A stretch of 64,000 bases of DNA from Clostridia bacterium (GCA_017416485.1 JAFQCH010000017.1:1-64000), one strand, 5' to 3'; shown: positions 16,176-25,832, counted from the first letter of the stretch. Notes: generated from the letters alone by a model not told the origin. Made by a program: numbers and translations.

Positions 16176-17219
16176 ATGGGATTATTAAGTAAAATTTTTG
16201 GTAAAAACAAAAATACAGTTAATTTGACAATTGAAACAACTTGCACAGTGAATAGAGATAATTCATTGCCTGAATATAAAGGAGATTATGCACAGGCTAA
16301 TTTTTTGAATATCTATAAAAAAGCTACTCCTATAAAAAAAGAAGATCAATACCAACAATATTTTAAATATCATTTTGGAATTGTGAATCCTCGAGATTAT
16401 CATAGAAAAATGATTTCAGAAGGTTTTCTTGAAGAAGCTTCTGTAGAAGATGTTTTGCAATCTCTAAAAACTGATGAATTAAAAAACATTCTTTCAATGC
16501 TTAATCTGACAAAAACAGGAAAAAAAGACGATTTAATAAAACGGATATTAAATAGTGAAAGTGACCTTTCTTTTATAAAGAAAGCAGAAATGCAATATTC
16601 AATTTCAAAAAAGGGCGAAACTTATCTAAAGGATAATTATGATTTGATTGATTTATATGCAAAGAGAGACACTTATTTTGTTACTTATGAAGAATACATA
16701 GAACAAAAAATGAAGTCTCCAAAAATGCCTTATCATGATATATTGTGGGGTATATTTAATAAAAGAATGCATCGAGATATAACTACTGATTGTGGATGCT
16801 TTCAACATTATTGTATGTATCATTTATTGATTGATGAAAAACGCTTTTCACTTGCATTGGAACATTATTTGATGTATTTTGTTTTGGAAATCAATGTAGC
16901 AGGTGAAATGCGACGTTACATTGATTCATATAAAACGTTGTCGTCATTATATTCATACAAGGAATATCGTGAGCGTTTTCCTTTTCATTCTTTTGAATTG
17001 CATGGGCAAGAAAAAATATATTCTCTTAGAGAATATTTTAATCATGAGATGATTGAACGTTGTTACAATCCTGGCTTTTATGAGATAATTTCCAAAGAGG
17101 AATTTAACACTATTATTGCAAATATACTTAATGATAGTTTGGATAATGAATCGACAGAAAATATGATTAATACCCGCATGGAAAAGATTATAGAGAAAGA
17201 AATGAAAAGAATCAAATGA
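16176..17219 (+). CDS. SAP domain-containing hypothetical protein
   Basis: Protein of 347 residues, much AT-richer than its neighbours. A SAP-type helix-extended-loop-helix motif (LKTDELKNILSMLNLTKTGK then a DDLIKRIL helix) lies at about 104-132; SAP motifs usually bind DNA. The remainder has no family I recognise and ends in a Glu/Lys-rich helix. ATG at 16176 follows AAAGGA by 8 bases. It starts 26 bases after the helicase and may be co-transcribed, but base composition suggests separate acquisition. Confidence 0.6.
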   Translation: MGLLSKIFGKNKNTVNLTIETTCTVNRDNSLPEYKGDYAQANFLNIYKKATPIKKEDQYQQYFKYHFGIVNPRDYHRKMISEGFLEEASVEDVLQSLKTDELKNILSMLNLTKTGKKDDLIKRILNSESDLSFIKKAEMQYSISKKGETYLKDNYDLIDLYAKRDTYFVTYEEYIEQKMKSPKMPYHDILWGIFNKRMHRDITTDCGCFQHYCMYHLLIDEKRFSLALEHYLMYFVLEINVAGEMRRYIDSYKTLSSLYSYKEYRERFPFHSFELHGQEKIYSLREYFNHEMIERCYNPGFYEIISKEEFNTIIANILNDSLDNESTENMINTRMEKIIEKEMKRIK

Positions 17220-17247
17220 TAGCTGCAAAAAGAAAGGATGTGGTCTT

Positions 17248-19620
17248 GTGAACGAAAAATACGGAAAATCGGGGGCGAAAGAAAACACCCCGTCCAAAAG
17301 CGAATATTTTTCCTGGATCAACAATACAAACGAGGGGTCTACCGAAGCACAGACCCTTGTGAACTTTGCTTATTTTGATTATCTCAAACGTACTTACGGG
17401 ATGCAGCTTGATATTTATGCTTGGGATGCGGGCAATCTTGACGGTGCACGCGAAACCTACGAAACCTTTGATTCTCCCAAAATAAAAGCACAGTATCCAA
17501 ACGGCTACGGACCCATTGCAAAGGCGGCTGAAAAGCTCAACACAAGACTTGGCGTGTGGGGCGGTCCCGACGGCTTCGGAAAAACAAAGGAAAGTGCTGA
17601 AAAACGGCTTGAACAAATGGTCAGCCTTGCCCGTGATTATCGTTTTGCACTGTTTAAATTCGATGGTGTTTGCGGCCAACTTGCACCTGAAAACAGACCT
17701 TATTTTGTGAAAATGATGCAGGAATGCCGCCGTTATCAGCCTGATTTTATTCTGCTCAATCATCGTCTTGATTTCGGTGAAGAGGGAATGCAATATGCCA
17801 CCACTTTTCTGTGGGAAGGTGTGGAAACCTATGTCGATGTGCATATTGCCAATGACCGCTGTGCACCGCACCACAGAGCCTATATGATGTCAAGAGGCAA
17901 TACACCGAATATGACCCGCATGACCGAAGACCACGGCGTGTGCATTTCTTCGCAGAATGAATATTTTGAAGATGAACTCATCATTCAGGCTTTCGGCAGA
18001 AACCTGATTTTAGCCCCCGAAATCTACGGCAATCCGTGGCTTTTGCGCGATTTTGAGCAGGCACATCTTGCCCGTATTTTCAATCTGCACCGCCGCTGGA
18101 ACGATATTCTTGTGGACGGTTTTGAACTGACGGGGGACACCTACCCCAATCATACCGTTGTCAGAGGTTCAACCGACCGACGCTTTATCGCCACGGGTAA
18201 TATGACATGGAATGAAAAGACCATGCAGGTGCCGCTGAACGATTCAATCGGTCTGTCTGAATGCAAAAAAGTTGCCGTTTTTGTGCATCATCCCTATGAA
18301 AAATTTGTCGGCTTCTTCGATTACGGCGAAACGGTCGGTATCACGCTTGAACCCTTCCGTGCTTCTCTTGTGCAGATCTGCGATGCCGAAAAAGCGGATA
18401 AAGTGCCGCTGAACTGCGAATATGAAGTTCTGCACGAAAACGAAAGCGGACTTCCCGACAAGGTGAAAATCGTTTCCTGCCAAGGTGATATCACCCTGCC
18501 TGACGGCTCAACCTATCCTGCCCATGCGTTTGACAATACACTTCGTGCGCCCAAATTGCTCGGCGAACTTCCCGCAGACAGCCTTTGCGAAGTCCCCGCA
18601 AACAGCGAACAGCAGTTGGAAACAGCTCTGTTTGCACAAAATCACGACAGCCTTGAACGGCAGGCGGTCAACAAAGCGGGAATAACTGCTATTTCCGAAG
18701 TGCAGGCAGCAAGGGATGCTTTCTTTAACCAAAGAACCTATCAGCTTCGCGGCATCGAATGCAAGAATGCCTTTGACGGCAAGGATGAAACTTTCTTTGA
18801 CGGCACAAGCAAGCTGCATTACGGCGGCTACCGCATTCAGGGCGGTTGCCTGCGTGTTGATTTCGGGGCCGTTTATGATGCCGATTGCGTTGAAATCACC
18901 TATTTTGATTCCGATGAGCAGTTTGTGTTCCGCAACAGCATTCAGATGCAAGGGCCGACGGGTGTTTGCAGTTATTCTGCCGACCTTGCCGATTGGAACA
19001 AGACGAGTGTGGACAGTGTTTATATTCTGCGTTCCGAAATTGCGCCCGTGCTCGTGCAGGATGTGCACAATGTGATTGAAGTCAAGGGCAAACGCAAGTG
19101 TGTCCGTTACCCCTTAAACGGGCAGATCCGCTACTTCCGTATGCCTTGTCCTTTGGATCGTATTTATAAAATCGCACTTCTTAAAGACGGAAAAGAGCTT
19201 GCATTGCAATCTCCAAAAGCCAATAACCTTGTTCCCGCAGGCAGAAAGGTCGAATATGCAAAAGAATTGACTGTGCGTGTCGCAAAACAGCAGTGGAAAA
19301 ACGGCTGCTACCTCAGTGTTGCCCTGGATGGCAAGCACGGCAGGGAAGGTGCTTATGCGCTTCTTGAGGTTGACGGCAGAATTTATACAGCCCCCGACCG
19401 TGCCCCGAGTTATCAGGCCAACGGATGGGAATGCCCGCCGTTCCGTTCCGTGCATCAGGATCACCATTACACCTACTATTTTCCCATTGCAAAGGAAATG
19501 TGCGACAAAGACCTGACCGTGCGCATTCTCGGCATGGATAAGGAAAAATCAGACTACCCCGTGCAGGTCTATCTTTGCGATGAAAACAAAGAGCTTGACG
19601 GCATTGTGCTGTCCTTATAA
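17248..19620 (+). CDS. TIM-barrel glycoside hydrolase, clan GH-D/alpha-galactosidase-like
   Basis: Protein of 790 residues without signal peptide, so probably cytoplasmic. A catalytic barrel fills about 15-290: LDIYAWDAGNLDGA, GVWGGPDGFG, then ALFKFDGVCGQL, where the KFD aspartate matches the nucleophile position of GH27/GH36/GH31-type enzymes, and LNHRLDFGEEGMQYATTFLW downstream. Beta-sandwich regions follow, including one resembling a carbohydrate-binding discoidin fold (about 480-620). Substrate is unknown and the family match is partial. GTG start at 17248 is placed 7 bases after AAAGGATG. It precedes a membrane phosphoesterase by 15 bases. Confidence 0.6.
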   Translation: MNEKYGKSGAKENTPSKSEYFSWINNTNEGSTEAQTLVNFAYFDYLKRTYGMQLDIYAWDAGNLDGARETYETFDSPKIKAQYPNGYGPIAKAAEKLNTRLGVWGGPDGFGKTKESAEKRLEQMVSLARDYRFALFKFDGVCGQLAPENRPYFVKMMQECRRYQPDFILLNHRLDFGEEGMQYATTFLWEGVETYVDVHIANDRCAPHHRAYMMSRGNTPNMTRMTEDHGVCISSQNEYFEDELIIQAFGRNLILAPEIYGNPWLLRDFEQAHLARIFNLHRRWNDILVDGFELTGDTYPNHTVVRGSTDRRFIATGNMTWNEKTMQVPLNDSIGLSECKKVAVFVHHPYEKFVGFFDYGETVGITLEPFRASLVQICDAEKADKVPLNCEYEVLHENESGLPDKVKIVSCQGDITLPDGSTYPAHAFDNTLRAPKLLGELPADSLCEVPANSEQQLETALFAQNHDSLERQAVNKAGITAISEVQAARDAFFNQRTYQLRGIECKNAFDGKDETFFDGTSKLHYGGYRIQGGCLRVDFGAVYDADCVEITYFDSDEQFVFRNSIQMQGPTGVCSYSADLADWNKTSVDSVYILRSEIAPVLVQDVHNVIEVKGKRKCVRYPLNGQIRYFRMPCPLDRIYKIALLKDGKELALQSPKANNLVPAGRKVEYAKELTVRVAKQQWKNGCYLSVALDGKHGREGAYALLEVDGRIYTAPDRAPSYQANGWECPPFRSVHQDHHYTYYFPIAKEMCDKDLTVRILGMDKEKSDYPVQVYLCDENKELDGIVLSL

Positions 19621-19635
19621 GAAAGGAGAACTGTT

Positions 19636-20973
19636 ATGCTGAATCAGAAAAAAATACAGCTTGCAACGCTCATAGCAAGTATTCTCACCTTGGCAAATGC
19701 ATTTGTATATCCCAAAGGCTTCATTGACTGGAACATCGGGCTGTATGCAGTCGGCATTGTTCTGCTTGTTGTAACAGCATTTCTGCTTTTCTTCTCCTTG
19801 TTTTCCGCAAAGCAGAACAAAAAGGCATGGTTGCCTGCACTCATCGGAACGGCAGCTTACATGGCTGTTCTGATGCCAATGACCTTTGTTGTCAATAACC
19901 TTGTGTTCGGCAAGGTCGCTCCCTGGGGCTGGACAGCAATCTGCACGGTGCTTAATTTTGTTTTCTGGCTTGTGCTTGTGCTGCAAATCAAAAAGCGGAC
20001 AGGCGACAGCAGCAAAAAAGGTGCATTTGTGTGCATTCTTTTGCTTGTTGTGTTTTTTGTTGTCAGTGCCGTCAATATTTATCCGAATTACATGGCAACC
20101 AATTTCATTCTCTATGATACCACAGACAATTATTATGAGAGAATGGACGGCATCGAAATCTACGAAAACACCGTCGAAACCGCCATACCCATGACACAGC
20201 TGCACACGATGATTGAAGAGCATTTCAATGCACCCTTGCCCGAGGGCAAAACCGAAAAGAAGGTGCTTGTGCTCGGTTGGGACGGCTGCCGTGCGGATGC
20301 CATGACATTGCTTGACGGCACTTCCGTGGTCGAACGGCTGTTGCAGGACGGCGGCAAGGCTTATATTGCCTACTGCGGCGGTGCGAATTACCCCGAAAAT
20401 ATCACGCAGGCAACCTCCACAGCACCCGGCTGGTGCAGTATGCTGACGGGACAATGGGGTGCTTCACACGGCATCACGGGCAACGGAATTGAAAAGGAAA
20501 ACGAGCAGATGTCGCTGTTTGTAACCGCTATTGAGGACGGCTATATTGATGCTTCCGCCTTCTATTTCTCATGGGACGGTCATCTGACCACCTACGGCAA
20601 TGAAATCGAATACTGCAACGAAAAGGGCTACAACACAACCTGGCTGTATTGCGACGATGATAACATGACTGCCGACAGCGCCCTTGCCGATTTGCAGCAG
20701 GCGGATTGCTCCGACTTCATTTTCACCATTTTTGAATATTGCGACCGCAACGGCCACGAATACGGCTATTGGAACCTGAATCCGATGTATCAGCAGGCAT
20801 TTGCAGATTCAAACGAAAAGGGCAATCTGCTTGTGGATGCCGTACAGAGCAGACCGACTTATGAAACGGAAGATTGGCTGATTCTGATTACCTCCGACCA
20901 CGGCGGCTATGTCCGCGGTCACGGTGATGAATCCATTATGGAGCGCATGATGTTTATTGTGACAAGTAAATAA
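19636..20973 (+). CDS. Membrane alkaline phosphatase-superfamily phosphoesterase
   Basis: Protein of 445 residues. Four or five transmembrane helices (to about residue 160) lead into an extracytoplasmic alkaline-phosphatase/nucleotide-pyrophosphatase-like domain. Metal ligands are visible in GWDGCRAD (about 214-221), a likely Thr nucleophile in TSTAPGWCSMLTG, and SDHGG...RGHG near 420-430. Such domains hydrolyse phosphodiesters or transfer phospho-groups to surface glycans. ATG follows AAAGGAGAA. It closes the unit begun by the glycosidase and is followed by a bidirectional terminator. Confidence 0.75.
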   Translation: MLNQKKIQLATLIASILTLANAFVYPKGFIDWNIGLYAVGIVLLVVTAFLLFFSLFSAKQNKKAWLPALIGTAAYMAVLMPMTFVVNNLVFGKVAPWGWTAICTVLNFVFWLVLVLQIKKRTGDSSKKGAFVCILLLVVFFVVSAVNIYPNYMATNFILYDTTDNYYERMDGIEIYENTVETAIPMTQLHTMIEEHFNAPLPEGKTEKKVLVLGWDGCRADAMTLLDGTSVVERLLQDGGKAYIAYCGGANYPENITQATSTAPGWCSMLTGQWGASHGITGNGIEKENEQMSLFVTAIEDGYIDASAFYFSWDGHLTTYGNEIEYCNEKGYNTTWLYCDDDNMTADSALADLQQADCSDFIFTIFEYCDRNGHEYGYWNLNPMYQQAFADSNEKGNLLVDAVQSRPTYETEDWLILITSDHGGYVRGHGDESIMERMMFIVTSK

Positions 20974-20978
20974 AAGCA

Positions 20979-21010
20979 AAAAGCAGGGAACCGAAAATTC
21001 CCTGCTTTTG
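20979..21010. terminator. Bidirectional terminator
   Basis: GCAGGGAA ... TTCCCTGC with A-rich left and T-rich right flanks, between convergent genes ending at 20973 (+) and 21024 (-). Confidence 0.8.
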
Positions 21011-21023
21011 CATTTGTGTGTTA

Positions 21024-21365
21024 TCAGAATAATCCGCCGTTGTATTTCTTCTGCACTCTGCCGATGCAAACAAAGCCTGCAACAAGCCCCGCAAGCAGAA
21101 TGCACACAGACGGCACGGCAAAGGCTTCTCCGGGCAAAGCAACCACACCGCTTGCAAGCATGGCACCGGCAAATACAAACATTGTTTTTCCGAATGCTCT
21201 GCCGTAGCCTTTTTGGTCGGTCACATTCTGCTGATGATACGAATGAATCAGATTTGTTCTGCCTTTGTATACGGCAATGCCGAGAACAAGAAAAACAAGG
21301 GAAACAAAAAACAGGATGATGCTGTACAGGATCAAACCATAACCTCCTTCAAAGATGTAACTCAT
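21024..21365 (-). CDS. DUF3784-like small membrane protein
   Basis: Protein of 113 residues with three or four hydrophobic helices, beginning MSYIFEGGYGLILYSIILFF. The HSYHQQNVTDQKGYGRAFGK segment after the first helix is typical of DUF3784-type proteins of unknown function. The start at 21365 overlaps the end of the upstream small gene by 17 bases, suggesting coupling; the longer open frame upstream is out-of-frame reading of that gene. Confidence 0.7.
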   Translation of the reverse strand: MSYIFEGGYGLILYSIILFFVSLVFLVLGIAVYKGRTNLIHSYHQQNVTDQKGYGRAFGKTMFVFAGAMLASGVVALPGEAFAVPSVCILLAGLVAGFVCIGRVQKKYNGGLF

Positions 21366-21609
21366 TTTTGATTTGTTCCGCAACGGGCAAGAAAGCTGTT
21401 GCATCATCTTGCTTATCAAAGTTTGAATTGAATATCTGCGCAATGATGCTTGCAATTTCTTGTGTGGACAATCCGGGCTGAATTTGTGTGCTGATTTCCT
21501 GTGACTCGCTGTCAAACTCATCTTGCGGTGCGCCGCTTGCCAATAAGCCGTAATAGTCCATTTTGTCAATGTGTTTCTTTACAATCAGAAAAGTTTTGTT
21601 ATCAGGCAT
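21349..21609 (-). CDS. DUF1871-like small protein
   Basis: Protein of 86 residues. The pattern MDYYGLLASGAPQDEFDSES then IASIIAQIFNSNFDK matches DUF1871-type proteins (typically WDPIGLL..GAPxDEY), whose function is unknown. ATG at 21609 follows GGAG with suitable spacing on the minus strand. It overlaps the DUF3784-like gene. Confidence 0.7.
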   Translation of the reverse strand: MPDNKTFLIVKKHIDKMDYYGLLASGAPQDEFDSESQEISTQIQPGLSTQEIASIIAQIFNSNFDKQDDATAFLPVAEQIKNELHL

Positions 21610-21672
21610 AATATACTCCGTTTTGTATTTTGTAACAGGGCTTTCAAGCCAATCGGATTTTAAAGTAAAAAT

Positions 21673-21826
21673 CAAGGCGAAGCCTTGTATATCATCAATT
21701 TCGAAGAAATTGCATATCATCAAAGCGGAACGCTTTGCATCTCATCATTGCGAAAGCCTGTGCGGCCTTCGGCTGATGATATGCACCCTTGCGGGTGATG
21801 ATATGCCATTGCTTTCGCAATGGATA
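21673..21826. repeat. Array of short GNA-loop hairpins separated by ATATCATC
   Basis: At least five short palindromes in about 150 bases: CAAGGC-GAA-GCCTTG (21673-21687), AATTTC-GAA-GAAATT (21697-21711), CAAAGCG-GAA-CGCTTTG (21721-21737), CACCC-TTGC-GGGTG (about 21783-21796) and CATTGC-TTTC-GCAATG (about 21811-21826). They are joined by copies of ATATCATC or ATGATAT. Stem sequences differ while loop and spacer are kept. No coding potential. Confidence 0.7.
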
Positions 21827-21827
21827 C

Positions 21828-21865
21828 AAAAAGAAGCCCTGTTCCGTGGAACAGGGCTTCTTTTT
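21828..21865. terminator. Bidirectional terminator after tRNA-Leu
   Basis: A perfect 18-bp inverted repeat (AAAAAGAAGCCCTGTTCC and its complement around GT) with A and T tails. It terminates the minus-strand tRNA-Leu transcript. Confidence 0.88.
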
Positions 21866-21951
21866 GGTGCCGGTGACCGGGGTCGAACCGGTACGGTATC
21901 GCTACCACTGGATTTTGAGTCCAGCACGTCTGCCAATTCCATCACACCGGC
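21865..21951 (-). tRNA. tRNA-Leu (CAA)
   Basis: Class II tRNA of 87 bases with long variable arm and encoded CCA (complement TGG at 21865-21867). Acceptor GCCGGTG/CACCGGC. The anticodon stem CTGGA/TCCAG encloses CTCAAAA with anticodon CAA. Confidence 0.96.
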
Positions 21952-22029
21952 GCAGTGGTAACATTATATGCTATTTGCACAAGAAAATCAAGTCCTTTTT
22001 ATAAAAAAATCAGAAAATTCCTTTTTCTG

Positions 22030-22058
22030 TTGCAAATGTGATTTCACTTTGCTACAAT
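22030..22058 (+). promoter_or_regulatory. Promoter of the beta-helix protein gene
   Basis: TTGCAA (22030-22035), 17-base spacer, TACAAT (22053-22058), about 30 bases before the ATG at 22090. Confidence 0.6.
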
Positions 22059-22089
22059 AAATTTATATCACCTTCAGGAGGTTCATTTT

Positions 22090-23718
22090 ATGAAACGCAT
22101 TTTTGCAATTTTTACGGCAATTGCCATGCTGGCAGGTTGTTTTGCTCTGTTTGCCGTTGCGGAAGATGCCCCGGTTACCTACTACATTGATGCTGTGAAC
22201 GGAAACGATGCCAATGACGGCAGAACGCAGGCAACTGCCGTGCAGTCCGTCAATGGTCTTAAAATCACAGACCTTGGCCCCGGCACACAATTTCTTTTTA
22301 AAAACGGCGGTGTGTATGACTGCAATGTCATCATTTCCGAATGGGAAGGCACCAAGGAAAATCCTATTGTCATTTCGTCTTACGGCGAGGGCGAAACTGC
22401 TATTTTGAAAACTGATCTTCACACCGAAGTGTTCCAACTGATTGACTGTTCTTATGTCACCATTTCCGATCTTGCCATCACCGCACCCAACGGCGGCGGT
22501 ATCTGGATCGATACCCTCAACAAAACCAGTGTCGGCATCACGCTCGACAACCTTTATTTCTACGATATGCAGAATTACACCGTCACTTCCCGTGATGATT
22601 TCAGCCGCGGTGCCGCAGCGGCAAGAGCAGCCGTGATCGTCAAAGGACTTCCCGCAAGAAGCCGCTATGCGGTCAACGATCTGACCGTTTCCAATTGTGA
22701 AGTATATAACTGCGGCAACGGTGTTATTCTCTGGGGGTCTTGGAACGATGCGCAGCAGCCCTGGTGCGAAACCGAAGAGGAAATCGATCCCGTTTACAAC
22801 ACGGGTGTGTTGATTGAGCATTGCTATTTCCATGACATGGATGCGGAAGCGGTTGTCGTCGGCATGTGTGACGGTGCCCTTGTTACGCACTGCAGAGCCA
22901 TCAACTGCTGTCAGGGCCTTGGTGTGGATGAAAACGGCGAAATTCTGTATTTCACCGCTGCCATGTGGTTCTGGGGCAGTGAAAACAGCACCATTCAGTA
23001 TTGCGAAATCGCAGGTCAGAAGAACGTCGGCGATGGCATGGCGGTTGACTTCGACTCCCATTCCAACAACTGCACCTATCAGTACATCTATTCTCATGAC
23101 AACACCCGTTTTATGTGCAACTGCCCCAATTACAGCGGTCAGCACAACAATACCGTGCGTTACTGCCTGTCTGTCAATGACAACGGCGGCAGAAGCACCT
23201 GTGCAGGCGGTTCGGGGGAATACGGCTTCCGTTTCTACAACAACACCATCATCAACTGTGGTGAATTCCAGTTCTTCAATATCTACGATTCGTTTATCGC
23301 AAACAATATCATTGTTCCTGCCGACACCGAAGTCGTATCCTACCGTCTTGAAGAATTGCTTCTTGCAGGCAATACGTTCACCAACAACTGCTATTACAAT
23401 GTCCTTACCCCCTTGTTTGACCCGACGGCCATCAACACCAGACCCGGTTTTACCGCGGATGACTTTGCCGATTACAACAGTTTTACCCTGTCCAAGGATT
23501 CTCCGCTGATCGGTGCGGGTGTGGCTGTGGAAGACGATTGCACAGTCGACTTCTTCGGCAACCCCATTGAAAGCAACAACATCGGTTGCTACACGGGCAC
23601 AGGCACAAAGGCCGTATACGAGGATGAAGATCCGATATCCTGGCTGATTCGTATGTTCAAGCACGTCATTGAAATTCTTGTGCATGAAATCATGATTGCA
23701 CTGGAAGATGTTTTGTAA
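22090..23718 (+). CDS. Secreted right-handed parallel beta-helix protein with C-terminal amphipathic tail
   Basis: Protein of 542 residues. The signal sequence (about 1-24, ending AVAED) contains AGC, so lipidation is possible though a hydrophobic run continues after it. Beta-helix turns of the pectate-lyase/polysaccharide-lyase kind (YYIDAVNGNDANDGR, then repeats with NCEVYNC, IEHCYFHDMD, IQYCEIAG, NNTIINC) fill about 30-480. No lyase catalytic site is recognised. The last 30 residues (ISWLIRMFKHVIEILVHEI and on) form an amphipathic helix like those ending three other secreted proteins here. RBS AGGAGG precedes the ATG. Confidence 0.78.
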   Translation: MKRIFAIFTAIAMLAGCFALFAVAEDAPVTYYIDAVNGNDANDGRTQATAVQSVNGLKITDLGPGTQFLFKNGGVYDCNVIISEWEGTKENPIVISSYGEGETAILKTDLHTEVFQLIDCSYVTISDLAITAPNGGGIWIDTLNKTSVGITLDNLYFYDMQNYTVTSRDDFSRGAAAARAAVIVKGLPARSRYAVNDLTVSNCEVYNCGNGVILWGSWNDAQQPWCETEEEIDPVYNTGVLIEHCYFHDMDAEAVVVGMCDGALVTHCRAINCCQGLGVDENGEILYFTAAMWFWGSENSTIQYCEIAGQKNVGDGMAVDFDSHSNNCTYQYIYSHDNTRFMCNCPNYSGQHNNTVRYCLSVNDNGGRSTCAGGSGEYGFRFYNNTIINCGEFQFFNIYDSFIANNIIVPADTEVVSYRLEELLLAGNTFTNNCYYNVLTPLFDPTAINTRPGFTADDFADYNSFTLSKDSPLIGAGVAVEDDCTVDFFGNPIESNNIGCYTGTGTKAVYEDEDPISWLIRMFKHVIEILVHEIMIALEDVL

Positions 23719-23796
23719 GAAATGAAAAATATGCAGACATACCCTTGCCTGCACACATCTTAGTCCTGATGCAATTATTGAATTGATATAACCGAG

Positions 23797-23836
23797 AAAA
23801 CCTGCAAGGATGATTCTCCCTGCAGGTTTTTTTATT
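23797..23836. terminator. Bidirectional terminator
   Basis: AAAACCTGCA (23797-23806) pairs with TGCAGGTTTT (23821-23830), flanked by A- and T-rich sequence, between convergent genes at 23718 (+) and 23845 (-). Confidence 0.8.
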
Positions 23837-23844
23837 CGCTTTAT

Positions 23845-25206
23845 TTATGCTTTTTTGATTTTGACAGCCTCGTAAGTGCTCCATGCAAGGCACAGCACTG
23901 CCGATATTGCAAAGAGGATGGTATGCAGTGAATTGATCTCATTGATATTGCGGTATTCTTCGGTGCAGATGAACAGATAGAAAACAGCAATGAAGGTGAC
24001 GAAAAACAGCAACAGAACACGGCAAAAAACATCCATGCTGATCTTTTCCGCGTTGAATCCTGCGAATTTTACAAGCAGACCTATTAAAACAGCGGCAATT
24101 GCAACACCGATGACCGCCCCGATGACGGTGGTTGTGTCCGTGGTGTCAAAACGAAGAACGGCAGGACGGACAATGTTGACACCGATCACACCGAATCCGC
24201 CGATGAAAACAAGCACCTTGCGCACCTTTTCGGGAATGAAGTCAAATGTGATTTCTCTTACATCTTCCGTGGGGCTAAGGCTTACAAGGAATGCTGTCAG
24301 GATCACACCTGCGATAAAGCCCGTGAAGTATTCCCAGTTCGACCACGCATAGACAAATGTGCCCGTGTATTCGGGAATCGCATTTCTGAATCCGCCGTTG
24401 CAGAAGAAGAAAAACAGGTCTGCAACCGTGATACCGATGCCGAATGCCGCACAGGTGACAGCCCCGATCTTGGCTGCAACCTTGTCTTTGATTGCAAAAC
24501 GCACTACAAACAGACTCACTACCGCTTTGATTGCATTGGTAATGACCTGCACTTCGGAGAAATAATTTCTGCCGCCGTGAATTTTTTTGCCCCAGGGAAT
24601 GCTTGCAAAATGCTGCATATAAACGCTGTAAGCACTGCCCTCAATGCCGGCTTTTTCAAGCCCCTGTTCAAAAAGATCAGCCGCTTCCGGTTGCACCAAT
24701 TGAATGACCCAATGCGATACGCTCGCTTTTGTGATCACATCCACCGCATAGAAAACAGCAATCAGAATCACAAAATCTTTGATTTTCCATTGCTTGTCGC
24801 TGTAACCTCTGCCGAGGAAAATACCGAACAGCGTGACCGTGCCAAGCCCTAAACAAAGCATCATAAAGACACCCGAAAAAACACTGATGTCAGCCGTCAG
24901 AACTTCATTGTCAACCGTCGCACTTGCATTTAATGTACCTGTCATTTGCGACAGCAGTGTGCCCCATGCGGGTGTTGTCAGCACAAAGGACGATACCGTA
25001 AATGCGATCCACCCCAAGGCCATTTTTTTGCGCGCCCCGAGAACGACTGTTACAAACAGTGTGTAAACAAAGCCGACCATTAAAACGCCCGATTCCGAGC
25101 CCCATCCGTGCTCCCCTCTGGCACGCCACAGCATCCCCAGCAGCATTCCGCCGATGAGCACAATGATGATTTCTTGCAACACAGACCGTTTTGCAGTTTT
25201 CAGCAT
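23845..25206 (-). CDS. Polytopic membrane protein of unknown function
   Basis: Protein of 453 residues with about ten to twelve hydrophobic helices and short loops. The EIIIVLIGGMLLGMLWRARG start, the charged GEHGWGSESG loop after helix 1 and WGKKIHGGRNYFSEVQVI in a central loop may be functional, but I recognise no family. It ends in VKIKKA on the cytoplasmic side. It could be a transporter or a glycan/lipid-modifying integral enzyme. It is monocistronic, with the terminator at 23797-23836. Confidence 0.6.
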   Translation of the reverse strand: MLKTAKRSVLQEIIIVLIGGMLLGMLWRARGEHGWGSESGVLMVGFVYTLFVTVVLGARKKMALGWIAFTVSSFVLTTPAWGTLLSQMTGTLNASATVDNEVLTADISVFSGVFMMLCLGLGTVTLFGIFLGRGYSDKQWKIKDFVILIAVFYAVDVITKASVSHWVIQLVQPEAADLFEQGLEKAGIEGSAYSVYMQHFASIPWGKKIHGGRNYFSEVQVITNAIKAVVSLFVVRFAIKDKVAAKIGAVTCAAFGIGITVADLFFFFCNGGFRNAIPEYTGTFVYAWSNWEYFTGFIAGVILTAFLVSLSPTEDVREITFDFIPEKVRKVLVFIGGFGVIGVNIVRPAVLRFDTTDTTTVIGAVIGVAIAAVLIGLLVKFAGFNAEKISMDVFCRVLLLFFVTFIAVFYLFICTEEYRNINEINSLHTILFAISAVLCLAWSTYEAVKIKKA

Positions 25207-25352
25207 ACTCTACACTCCATTCCGAAAAAGAAATAACAAAACTAATCATATCACTTTTTTCGAAAAATGGAAGAAGAAAATTGAAATTTATAAAAAATTC
25301 TGGTTCTTTCCTCCGTGTTATGAAGTCTCTGCATGCACTCCGTTTATGCGGC

Positions 25353-25832
25353 TTATCCTTTGAAATTTAAGAACGCTTTTTTGAATGTGCCGAGTTTCCT
25401 TAATGAGGTGTAAACAGAATATTCTTTTTCGCCACACTTTATCTTGACATAATCTTTTGTAACCTCATCAACATAGTTCAGATTTACTATGTAGCTATAG
25501 TGAGGTTGGGCGAAGAACTTTTCATTGAGGATGCTTTTCCAATGATCAAGGTGATAATTCGTTTCAATTTTTCTGTCAATCAGATACAGCACGGATTTTC
25601 TGTCTTCAATGCCTATGTACAGAATTTCGTGTGGATAAATTTTGAAAATATCTTTGTTACATGTTTGTACAGGTATCGCAGAATCACAACAGTAGTTTTT
25701 CTCATCACCAAATGAAATGCAAATCCTATCACAATCACAGCACTTTGTTACGCTGTGCGGTATGCCGTTTGTATTCAACAAATCAATTACTTCTTCTTTG
25801 GTTTTTGTTTGTCCGATTTCTTTTACTTCCAT
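25353..25832 (-). CDS. Stand-alone LytTR-domain DNA-binding protein
   Basis: Protein of 159 residues. The C-terminal part (about 65-155) has the LytTR pattern: EILYIGIEDRKSVLYLIDRK, a LDHWKSIL helix, then HYSYIVNLNYVDEV and the basic LRKLGTFKKAFL end. The first 60 residues have several cysteines (CCDCDRIC, YCCDSAIPVQTC) and no receiver domain, so input may be metal, redox or a small ligand. LytTR proteins bind direct repeats and commonly regulate peptides, toxins or membrane proteins. Target genes are unknown. AT-rich. Confidence 0.78.
   Translation of the reverse strand: MEVKEIGQTKTKEEVIDLLNTNGIPHSVTKCCDCDRICISFGDEKNYCCDSAIPVQTCNKDIFKIYPHEILYIGIEDRKSVLYLIDRKIETNYHLDHWKSILNEKFFAQPHYSYIVNLNYVDEVTKDYVKIKCGEKEYSVYTSLRKLGTFKKAFLNFKG

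Noticed and set aside
22063..23754. 563-codon minus-strand frame opposite the beta-helix gene
   Set aside because: It covers the whole of a gene with signal peptide, promoter and RBS on the plus strand; no RBS or promoter of its own.
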